This document shows, one piece after another, positions 1 through 5,440 of a stretch of DNA of 10,225 nt; the first letter of the stretch is position 1; every line of letters starts with the position of its first letter. The DNA is taken from contig JBEKDJ010000200.1 in NCBI GenBank assembly GCA_050014415.1, positions 1 to 10,225 of the forward strand. The letters run 5' to 3'. The stretch comes from JBEKDJ01 sp050014415. Its GTDB lineage: Bacteria > Desulfobacterota > BSN033 > UBA1163. The notes beneath the pieces are model-generated. The model had not been told where the DNA came from, did not search any database, and saw only the letters and a list, made by a program, of their open reading frames with translations. The position numbers were made by a program, and so were the translations under genes.

Positions 1-9
1 ATATCAACT

Positions 10-116
10 ACGATGAGCGATGACATGTAGGTCACGGCATCGTGAGATTATACTGTTTCAAAGTTTCGATTGAACGATGTCGTGACACTTTTTTCTGTGC
101 ACGATGTCCTGGCACT
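10..116. repeat. Cluster of ACGATG-type repeats, IS-end-like
   Basis: The 16-mer ACGATGTCGTGACACT at 74-89 recurs as ACGATGTCCTGGCACT at 101-116 (14 of 16 identical, same strand, 27 bp period). GTCACGGCATCGT at 31-43 is the reverse complement of the first 13 bases of the 74-89 copy with one mismatch, so 31-43 and 74-86 can pair as a long stem. Another ACGATG begins at 10. Arrays of roughly 16-20 bp repeats near a tip are known in IS21-family elements, where they bind transposase. Without a transposase or a sharp tip this is only one reading. A cluster of regulator operators is the alternative. Confidence 0.45.
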
Positions 117-519
117 CATCACCTATCGTGTGAGAAGGTCTGTATGTTGATCATTTGAGAACCAAGGGATCCAGTCCTGGCGGAGAGCGTCGTTTGACTA
201 GAACTCCCTTTGGAGTGAAATGAGTGTGGGAAGAGGAGGCTGTTGTGTCAAGAAGAACTACCCACAAGATGTCATGGGTTGCTGTGAGGAATTTCAAAGG
301 GGGACGAACGGGATATCTACCATTAGAACCATTCGGTGGTATGCTAGAAAATGTTCACCACTTCTACGGAGGCAGACAGTGGTCCTAGACGGAAGTTTGG
401 TGTGTCTCGTAAGCCTTACCATGTGGGTTGTTTGAATATTCTATGGGCAACATGTGATATCACCTAAGCTGACTTCTGTAATACACTTGGAAAGGTAGTA
501 GGAAAACGTTTACAGGTTC

Positions 520-556
520 CACCTGCCTTGCCGAAGCGGATACGCGCAGGCAGGTG
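520..556. repeat. Hairpin-forming palindromic repeat
   Basis: CACCTGCC at 520-527 pairs perfectly with GGCAGGTG at 549-556. The 21-nt interior contains a further GCG/CGC pairing. No T-tract follows on either strand, so it is not a standard intrinsic terminator. It looks like a dispersed REP-type palindrome, but no second copy was found in this window. Confidence 0.5.
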
Positions 557-677
557 TGAAGGTTTTCCAGCATACCCAACCGCCTCCTCGTTTTTACTCA
601 TGTCTTGCTCCTTGCGGTTTGAAAGCACACCTTATCACCTTTTGATGCAACAGGGCGTAGGCCTTTAGTAAATCAAC

Positions 678-696
678 ATCGACACAGATTGTCGAT
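678..696. repeat. 7-bp inverted repeat, 5-nt spacer
   Basis: ATCGACA at 678-684 and TGTCGAT at 690-696 form a perfect dyad with centre CAGAT. It could be an operator, but no gene starts just downstream on either strand, so a regulatory role is unsupported. Confidence 0.3.
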
Positions 697-726
697 ATAT
701 TCTTTATCCTATTTTCCCCCCGCTTT

Positions 727-903
727 AGAGACTGTGTCGTAAGTCCATTCATGGTTCGACAAGCTCACCACAAACGGACCACGGCACATTAAAAATCAAT
801 TACTTAGCCGTTCGTCCTGAGCGTGTTGAAGGGCGAACGATGAATTGTAGCCGTTCGTCCTGAGCGTGTTGAAGGGCGAACGATGAATTGTGACACAGTC
901 TCT
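727..903. mobile_element. MITE-like element with 12-bp terminal inverted repeats (copy 1)
   Basis: The 177-bp element is bounded by AGAGACTGTGTC (727-738) and its exact reverse complement GACACAGTCTCT (892-903). It encodes nothing. Inside, an arm at 747-777 is an imperfect inverted match to the unit starting at 806 (CCGTTyGT..TGAGC.TGT.GAA pattern), and that 43-bp unit is tandemly duplicated. The first 122 bp (727-848) recur identically at 1919-2040. Terminal inverted repeats, lack of coding capacity and multiple copies fit a non-autonomous element mobilised by a transposase elsewhere. A TAG triplet adjoins both ends, but a convincing target-site duplication cannot be defined. Confidence 0.6.
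806..891. repeat. Perfect 43-bp tandem duplication inside copy 1
   Basis: Positions 806-848 and 849-891 are identical 43-mers. Each can fold into a 9-bp stem (CGTTCGTCC with GGGCGAACG, one G-U pair) around a 13-nt loop, as in REP-like palindromes. Copy 2 of the element has only one unit, so the duplication probably arose by slippage or unequal recombination in copy 1. Confidence 0.8.
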
Positions 904-1129
904 TAGAAAGGGGGAAGTTAATAAGAGTTTTTTGGAGGCTGCCCTGAAGGGGCCACCTCCTTTGGTCGGGTGTCGGCACGAAAGTCGTTCCGACTCCTAT
1001 CCACCTCCGGGCAAAGTCCAGGACGGGGCGTAGGTTCTTACACATTGAAGCCTGAGAATTTATCTCTAACATTTTGGATTTGAATAGGCTCTATTTCAAA
1101 TCTTAACCTCAACCTGTCGTTTTTAGAAA
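904..1129. other. Non-coding stretch with strong hairpin at 934-960
   Basis: This lies between the repeat element and the end of the SnoaL-like gene. GGAGG at 934-938 pairs with CCTCC at 956-960, with an inner CCC/GGG stem and a very small loop. A run of six T precedes it on the plus strand (928-933), which is the wrong side for a terminator of either flanking direction. A minus-strand frame at 800-1072 runs into the repeat and has no visible RBS or domain, so it was not called. Confidence 0.35.
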
Positions 1130-1786
1130 CTAATCTTCGTACGGCTCTGGGGGTGGAGGTTGAAATATGTTAAGTCGATATCGGTTGTATGGCATGTGGT
1201 AAGTACTGGGTTTGTCAGGTGGAAACTCCATATGACCTGCCGTGATGCTCGCTCCCTGGGGTTCCTCTATCCAACCCTTTTCATACGGAGCCATATAGGT
1301 GAGTCGATACACAAGCTTCAAGAATTTCCATTGACCATCCTCTTTTACATACTCCATATCATATTTCCCCAGGCACCAGTACGATGTAAGTCGGTCATTA
1401 AACCTTAGGGTTACACTTCCATGCGAGTGCCACAATCCCTTTGCCCTTGTTCTTTTTTTGTTTATCTGGATGATGGGATTAACCGTCATGTGTATCCCGA
1501 GAAACCCTGGGACCATACTTCTCTTCTCGCCCAAAATCCCACAAAACATTTTTTTCACACCTTCAAGGCCCTCATAGACCCCCCCATCTTCAATTTCTAC
1601 AATGACCCCTGGGGTTTTCTGGGCGAATAGAGCGGGTATTTCCGACCTCTTGAAAATGTAATATAAATGGGAATAGGTGGACATCAGCTGACATATCTCA
1701 ATATAATCTTTCGCATAAGAGTACTCAGCTAATTGTTTTTTTAGACGCATTACCTCAGCTTCTAATTCTTTCAACGTCATGGTCAT
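1130..1786 (-). CDS. SnoaL/NTF2-like family protein
   Basis: A 218-aa protein of the nuclear transport factor 2-like (SnoaL-like) fold, a small alpha+beta cone used by cyclases, dehydratases, hydratases and many binding proteins. Residues 4-20 are charged and coiled-coil-like. The fold signature begins near residue 26 with a Y-I-E-I-x-Q-L-x-x-x-Y helix, continues with a V-Y-E-G-L-E-G-V-K-K-M-F segment typical of the family, and ends with the strand G-Q-W-K-F-L-K-L near residues 150-160. The tail is proline-rich (PPPPEPYED end). The start is firm: AAAGGAGG lies 6 nt upstream (1793-1800). Substrate and reaction cannot be told from sequence. The gene stands alone between two direct copies of a MITE-like repeat, so it may have been acquired or be prone to loss. 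Confidence 0.8.
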   Translation of the reverse strand: MTMTLKELEAEVMRLKKQLAEYSYAKDYIEICQLMSTYSHLYYIFKRSEIPALFAQKTPGVIVEIEDGGVYEGLEGVKKMFCGILGEKRSMVPGFLGIHMTVNPIIQINKKRTRAKGLWHSHGSVTLRFNDRLTSYWCLGKYDMEYVKEDGQWKFLKLVYRLTYMAPYEKGWIEEPQGASITAGHMEFPPDKPSTYHMPYNRYRLNIFQPPPPEPYED

Positions 1787-1918
1787 AATAAACCTCCTTT
1801 CAAGAATGAAAATATTCAGACACCCAGATGCTGCGTTTTGAGTGCTGCTTGGCCTAACATTTGATGATTAATACGAACGCAATAAATCTTTATACCCCCT
1901 ACCCATCCCTCCCCCTCA
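1787..1918. other. Upstream region of the SnoaL-like gene
   Basis: This short spacer separates the SnoaL-like gene from repeat copy 2. It contains the gene's strong RBS and A/T-rich sequence where a minus-strand promoter would sit, but no convincing -35/-10 pair could be assigned. Confidence 0.3.
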
Positions 1919-2040
1919 AGAGACTGTGTCGTAAGTCCATTCATGGTTCGACAAGCTCACCACAAACGGACCACGGCACATTAAAAATCAATTACTTAGC
2001 CGTTCGTCCTGAGCGTGTTGAAGGGCGAACGATGAATTGT
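1919..2040. mobile_element. MITE-like element, right-truncated copy 2
   Basis: These 122 bp are identical to 727-848, beginning with the same AGAGACTGTGTC terminus. The identity ends exactly at the end of the first 43-bp unit. The second unit and the right terminal inverted repeat (GACACAGTCTCT) of copy 1 are missing. Perfect identity over 122 bp points to recent duplication or gene conversion. The copy is in the same orientation as copy 1, so recombination between them would remove the SnoaL-like gene. Confidence 0.65.
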
Positions 2041-2335
2041 ATACTCTTAACCTCAACAACATCTTGATTCTCAGTTTAAGCATCTTCCAATGGCCTACTT
2101 GATTGGACAATACCTTCATATTAAAGGTCTCTTTATCTTTCGGGAGTACTAATTCCTGTTCTTTTTTATAGAGTCGACTGGCATTTAATTTACAGACTAC
2201 AACACAATGCCCCCAGCCTTCCTCATTATACACAGGTTCAAATCTTTCCAGCAACAACAATCTACTTGGAATGGTGGAAGGACAAGGAAAGAGGGTTTTT
2301 GAGAGAAGACTTCCGAATGTGCCTTGTTTGATGGG
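1988..2335 (-). pseudogene. Decayed gene remnant running into repeat copy 2
   Basis: An open frame of 115 codons with no proper start. It follows an in-frame TGA at 2336-2338, and the same frame is open again beyond that stop (2339-2400), giving a protein-like sequence on both sides. The last 18 codons lie inside repeat copy 2, so the original C-terminus has been lost or replaced. The non-repeat part looks protein-like (residues such as RFEPVYNEEGWGHCVVV) and ends with GHWKMLKL, which matches GQWKFLKL of the SnoaL-like protein at 6 of 8 positions. That hints at a decayed paralogue but is too short to prove it. No family is otherwise recognised. Confidence 0.35.
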
Positions 2336-2340
2336 TCAGC

Positions 2341-2584
2341 CGTTGCACCCTGAACCCAGAAGCTCATTGGCGTCTTGAGCGCCCATGCCGTGCGTCCCGC
2401 CAAAGGCGGAATTGGTTAATAGAAGGCCCTTGCTCAAAAGAATTGGAAGTTCAAAACGAGTGCTTCTTCTTGCCCGTAAAGATTCCTCTTCTCTTAACAG
2501 GTGCCTTTAGAACGGGTGACCCCAAGTTTTTACCCATGTTGCAATCAAGCAGGGAAGAGACAAAAGGATTCCTGCAGATAAAGG
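2341..2584. other. Non-coding spacer before response regulator
   Basis: Broken frames continue on the minus strand from the remnant. Nothing with an RBS, a domain or a convincing terminator hairpin was found. Confidence 0.3.
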
Positions 2585-2950
2585 TCAGCCGGTGGGATTC
2601 TCCGATAGGATGAGGTTCATCAATGGCATGAATAAATCCTTCGGAGCATAGTGATCGGCCTTGTGCTGGAACGCCGCATCTCGATACTCCGGCAGATCAT
2701 AACTGGTTAGAATGACAATCTTGATATCGGGATATAATCCCTTGATTAGCCGGGTTAGTTCAAGGCCATTTCCATTGGGCAACTGAATGTCCATGAAGAT
2801 AAGATCAGGAAGGAAGGTCGGGATCGTCCGCAAAGCTTCTTCTCCATCCTGCGCCTCCAATACGATGAGAGACGGGAATCGGGAATGTATGCTTTCTCTT
2901 AGTGTTTTTCGGAAAAGAGAGCTGTCATCAACGATTAATATCTTCTGCAC
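2585..2950 (-). CDS. Single-domain CheY-like response regulator
   Basis: A 121-aa stand-alone receiver domain that would take a phosphoryl group from a sensor kinase and signal by changing its contacts. It has no DNA-binding or enzymatic output. From the chosen start, the acidic pair is D8-D9 (ILIVDDS), the phospho-acceptor is D54 (IFMDIQLPNG), the switch Thr is T82 (VILTSYD) and the conserved Lys is K104 (YAPKD). The whole receiver fold is complete. The frame is open up to an ATG at 2983, but the GTG at 2950 has an AAGGAG 5 nt upstream (2956-2961) and puts the first beta strand at the N-terminus as usual, so it is preferred. No histidine kinase or chemotaxis gene is nearby, so the partner is unknown. 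It is the only signalling gene in the window. Confidence 0.88.
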   Translation of the reverse strand: MQKILIVDDSSLFRKTLRESIHSRFPSLIVLEAQDGEEALRTIPTFLPDLIFMDIQLPNGNGLELTRLIKGLYPDIKIVILTSYDLPEYRDAAFQHKADHYAPKDLFMPLMNLILSENPTG

Positions 2951-2955
2951 GATGA

Positions 2956-2961
2956 CTCCTT
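2956..2961 (-). promoter_or_regulatory. RBS that fixes the GTG start of the response regulator
   Basis: AAGGAG (minus strand) sits 5 nt before the GTG codon at 2948-2950. It lies inside the longer ATG-initiated frame, which lacks a comparable RBS. Confidence 0.7.
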
Positions 2962-2983
2962 CGGATTGTAAAGCGTAACGCAC

Positions 2984-3502
2984 CTATATTTCAGGTTAAG
3001 GAGGGCTATCAGAATTGTAAATGGGGTGCACCTAGTATTTGACAGGGCTTTACACTGTATTTTTGGTGAGGGAGGAGCAAAGAGGTTGATACACCAAGAC
3101 ATGGAAGCATGGGAGAAGAGGGAAAACATGTAGAAAACGGCAAGGTGGTTGTCTATCGCATTTGTTATCGAAAAATCCTATTGGATGAATGCATTAGGTG
3201 TCCCCTATCGGCCCATGAATTACCGATTCAACTCCACTCTTCTTAATAGAACCATTGTGATAATGGTCTCGGGAAGCACTCGATAACTTATTACACCCGC
3301 AAATGCTCACTCAAAGGGTGCGCTGAAAGGTAACGATGACTGGCAGAAATATGCAGGAATAGGGGAGCAGACATACTCTTCCTGCAAATAGGGTGTTTTT
3401 CTTCCTGAATTACTGGGTTCACCCCATTTACCTACCTTCCTTAAAAGGATTAATATCTTCTCATGATTCTTTCGTAAGAATTCGAAGAGGTAAGAAATTG
3501 AT
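2984..3502. other. 519-bp spacer without a supported gene
   Basis: This lies between the divergent response-regulator and zinc-ribbon genes, so promoters for both should lie here. A TTGACA hexamer occurs at about 3039 on the plus strand, but no well-spaced -10 partner is clear. Minus-strand frames at 2935-3129 and 3307-3675 are low-complexity or overlap the zinc-ribbon gene and have no RBS. No RNA gene was recognised. Confidence 0.3.
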
Positions 3503-3703
3503 ATGGACAAGATTTTTGATCCAGGGAAATACGGTATGGTGATCTGCCCGCTTTGCAAGGGGAAAGGTAAAGTGCTCGAAGACCCTGATGGTTTTAGTAT
3601 TTGCAGAAGATGTGGAGGGTTTGGATTAATTAAGAAGGATGAAGAACCTCCTGGAAGCAAGATTTCTGTTTCCATCCCGGCTTCAATTTATGAGGAAGAA
3701 TAA
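3503..3703 (+). CDS. Small zinc-ribbon protein, DnaJ-like CxxCxGxG motif
   Basis: A 66-aa protein with two cysteine knuckles, C15-P-L-C18-K-G-K-G and C34-R-R-C37-G-G-F-G, spaced to bind one zinc ion. The CxxCxGxG form is that of the DnaJ central cysteine-rich domain, but only two of the usual four knuckles are present and there is no J domain, so this is not DnaJ. Such mini-proteins are common and mostly uncharacterised; binding to unfolded protein, RNA or a partner is possible. The tail is acidic (ends EEE). The start ATG has GAGG 12 nt upstream, a rather long spacing. It is isolated, with a non-coding spacer on each side. Confidence 0.7.
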   Translation: MDKIFDPGKYGMVICPLCKGKGKVLEDPDGFSICRRCGGFGLIKKDEEPPGSKISVSIPASIYEEE

Positions 3704-4053
3704 AGCAGCGGGTTGTCATGGATTGGTTGCGTGGGTCTCTATGGGATTTTTCAACTCCTGGGGACTGAGCGGGTCTTGTATTTTGATATTTTCAGATTAT
3801 TTGGCGCAACTGAGCTAAAGAAATACACTGCTCGGGGCCCTCTGTACCTCGAAGGAGCCCAGCTTTTTGGACGGTGTGGGCCGAATATCCTGAGCGTGAA
3901 CTATATCCGGTTTTGATAGTGGTTTGAATTTTGGATTGTGGAGTTAGCATACTGGATGAGTGAGTTGACCCATCCGGCGGTGTCAAGGGTCCACTCAGGG
4001 TTAGGGTTAACCCTGGGCCCTCGGTCTTCAGGGCGAGAGTTGAAGGGTTGGCC
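3704..4053. other. 350-bp spacer without a supported gene
   Basis: This lies between the convergent zinc-ribbon and DUF1178 genes. A plus-strand frame at 3713-3916 begins at TTG without an RBS and resembles no family. Other frames are short. The only structural item is the palindrome at 4003-4014. No clear intrinsic terminator with a T-tract was found for either flanking gene. Confidence 0.35.
4003..4014. repeat. Perfect 12-bp palindrome AGGGTTAACCCT
   Basis: A self-complementary 12-mer between two convergent genes, preceded by another GGGTTA. Followed by GGGCCC (4015-4020), the area can fold in several ways. There is no T-tract, so a terminator role is uncertain. Confidence 0.4.
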
Positions 4054-4461
4054 TCAGTTCAAAAGACGTTTAATGATTGGAACTTTAAGAAACTGGACTC
4101 CCTCTTCCTTGAGGATGGTTTCTTCCACGGGAGTAGCTGTTCCCTTAATGTTCCTCTTCTCTGCCTCCCCGTGATGGATCTTGAGAGCTTCCTTACAAAA
4201 ATCAACTCCCACGTCTTCAAAATGTTTTTCTATGTACTCGCTCACCAACTGAAGTGCCTGGGAGGGGTCGACCTCTTCCATTTTCTTCTCCCCGTTCTTT
4301 CTCTTGATCGCAAAGGGAGAAAAGGCTTTTTCTATCTGATGGTCGTCACAGACTGGGCAGTTGATGATGCCAGAAGACTTCTGTTCCTCGAAGGACGCAC
4401 TGTCCTTGAACCAGCACTCAAACCTATGACCATTCGAGCAAAAAAGATCAAATGCGATCAT
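4054..4461 (-). CDS. DUF1178 family zinc-ribbon protein
   Basis: A 135-aa protein matching the DUF1178 pattern throughout. The N-terminus is IAFDLFCSNGHRFECWF, carrying C8 and H12. A CPVC knuckle (C35, C38) follows, then a helix with EKHFEDVG and EALKIHHGEAEKRNIKGTAT, and a C-terminus with EEGVQFLKVPI. The family is about 140 residues and nearly always binds a metal through the N-terminal cysteines. Its biochemical role is unknown, so none is assigned. The RBS is weak (a purine-rich GTGAGAAAAGAAAG run), and the start is chosen because it gives the family's N-terminus exactly. DUF488 lies 144 bp upstream on the same strand and may be co-transcribed. Confidence 0.9.
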   Translation of the reverse strand: MIAFDLFCSNGHRFECWFKDSASFEEQKSSGIINCPVCDDHQIEKAFSPFAIKRKNGEKKMEEVDPSQALQLVSEYIEKHFEDVGVDFCKEALKIHHGEAEKRNIKGTATPVEETILKEEGVQFLKVPIIKRLLN

Positions 4462-4605
4462 CTTTCTTTTCTCACCACTGAATATTTAACATTTTGATAC
4501 CATTTTGGCAAGCCATTTTTCTGGTCAATTTAGGCCTAGCTATGGAGGAATAATGTTCACCAAGCGCGGAGAAGGCCGAGGATGATTCTTCATGATTCAG
4601 TGACT
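4462..4605. other. Spacer between DUF488 and DUF1178 genes
   Basis: 144 bp on the transcribed side of both minus-strand genes. It contains neither a clear hairpin terminator nor a second gene. Confidence 0.3.
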
Positions 4606-4962
4606 CTAAGCCCTACTCTTCTTTGTTTCGATATACTCCTTCAAGGCAACGCCATTGTTGAATCTTTTCTCTTTTGCCCCATAAAGCAGGACAACTTTCC
4701 CCTTCTTTGACCCGTCACGGATTTGATCGACCAGTTCTCTCTTGTCGCCCAGCTCTGCAAAGTACCGCCGTTTGAATTCGGGCCATTTCTCCAGATCATG
4801 TCCAAACCATTTTCTTAATTCGTTGCTGGGTGCAATCTCCTTCATCCACAAATCGACCTTAGCTCGATCCTTCGTTAAGCCCCGGGGCCATAACCTATCC
4901 ATTAGTATTCTGAACCCATCCTTCTTGTTCGGCTCATCATATATTCTGTTTATTTCGATCAT
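4606..4962 (-). CDS. DUF488 / YeaO-like family protein
   Basis: A 118-aa protein with the family landmarks in order: IYDEP near residues 7-11, RILMDRLWPRGLTKD (18-32), the block W-M-K-E-I-A-P-S-x-x-L-R-K-W-F-G-H-D (39-56) followed by KW-EF-RY, and LLYGAK (92-97). The full usual length is present. The residue after LLYGAKEKR is F-N-N where relatives often have H-N, a possible loss of a conserved histidine. The function of DUF488 proteins is unestablished; they are small cytosolic proteins often found in stress or metal contexts. The start has GGAGG 8 nt upstream. It is divergent from sdhA across a 478-bp spacer. Confidence 0.9.
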   Translation of the reverse strand: MIEINRIYDEPNKKDGFRILMDRLWPRGLTKDRAKVDLWMKEIAPSNELRKWFGHDLEKWPEFKRRYFAELGDKRELVDQIRDGSKKGKVVLLYGAKEKRFNNGVALKEYIETKKSRA

Positions 4963-5440
4963 TGTCTTTCCCTCCAGTTTCTAAACACTAAGATCAATAG
5001 ACGCATCTCTTTCCTAATGAAGATACATAGTTCCTCAAGACTTTAAGCATCTCATTCTTTAATGTGATTATCATGGGTCAAGAAAGGAAGCAAGAGAGGG
5101 GAATTGTAAGCTTAATGAGAGGATACGTATCCATTTAGCTTCTATTAGGAAAGTCTTGATAAGTTATGAAGCACCAAATCCAAACATGACCCTGCCTGAC
5201 CGTGTACAAGTAATCAAACAATAACCGATATTCCAAGAAACTCAAAATCTCTCGGTAATTGGAATTTGACACTGAGGAGCATCGGGAGGCTTTTTTTCAA
5301 ACAGCTAAACTGGTACCAGAATACAGTCTCCCCCTATCAAAAATACAGGATTTACTTAATTGAATTTTGCGCTATTTTATGATAATCAGTCTGAGAAAGT
5401 AATCTCCCACCGATCAGAAAGAAAGGGGGACGGCAGCCTG
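4963..5440. other. 478-bp divergent intergenic region upstream of sdhA
   Basis: It must carry promoters for the DUF488 gene (minus) and sdhA (plus). A TTGACA hexamer is present near 5266, but a well-spaced -10 is not obvious. A perfect palindrome lies at 5121-5132, and a T-run (TTTTTTT) follows a GGGAGGC at about 5285-5297. No membrane-anchor (SdhC/SdhD) frame with hydrophobic helices exists here, although that is where one would often be found. Confidence 0.35.
5121..5132. promoter_or_regulatory. Palindrome GGATACGTATCC, candidate operator
   Basis: A perfect 12-bp dyad in the divergent DUF488/sdhA spacer, the sort of site bound by a dimeric repressor. No regulator gene is adjacent and no second copy was found, so binding is only a possibility. 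Confidence 0.3.

Larger units (their letters stand above)
1..726. other. Gene-poor left edge, probable mobile-element debris
   Basis: No convincing gene lies in this stretch. The longest frames (220-435 and 224-388, plus strand) have no clear ribosome binding site and no recognisable domain. The stretch holds the ACGATG-type repeats near its start, a hairpin at 520-556 and a small inverted repeat at 678-696, each listed separately. The mix of short repeats and broken frames suggests old insertion-sequence or other mobile remnants, but no transposase fragment could be recognised. This is inference from texture rather than homology. Confidence 0.5.

Noticed and set aside
224..388. 54-codon plus-strand frame with a protein-like look (GGRTGYLPLEPFGG)
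   Set aside because: It starts right after an in-frame TGA, has no convincing RBS and no recognised family; the overlapping longer frame at 220-435 is equally unsupported.
934..960. GGAGG...CCTCC hairpin as a terminator for the SnoaL-like gene
   Set aside because: On the minus strand the hairpin is followed by A residues, not T, so it does not fit an intrinsic terminator.
800..1072. 90-aa minus-strand frame
   Set aside because: Its C-terminal third is translated repeat element and it has no RBS or domain.
1101..2057. Shared 13-mer TCTTAACCTCAAC at 1101-1113 and 2045-2057
   Set aside because: One shared 13-mer in 10 kb is near what chance gives, and the flanks do not match.
3713..3916. 67-aa plus-strand frame after the zinc-ribbon gene
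   Set aside because: TTG start, no RBS, no family resemblance.
4001..4010. Telomere-like GGGTTAGGGTTA
   Set aside because: Only two units; part of a local palindrome, not a telomeric array.
4553..4585. ATG with a GGAGG upstream opening a 10-codon frame
   Set aside because: The RBS-like match is good, but a 10-residue product has no supporting evidence and no leader-peptide or attenuator structure follows.
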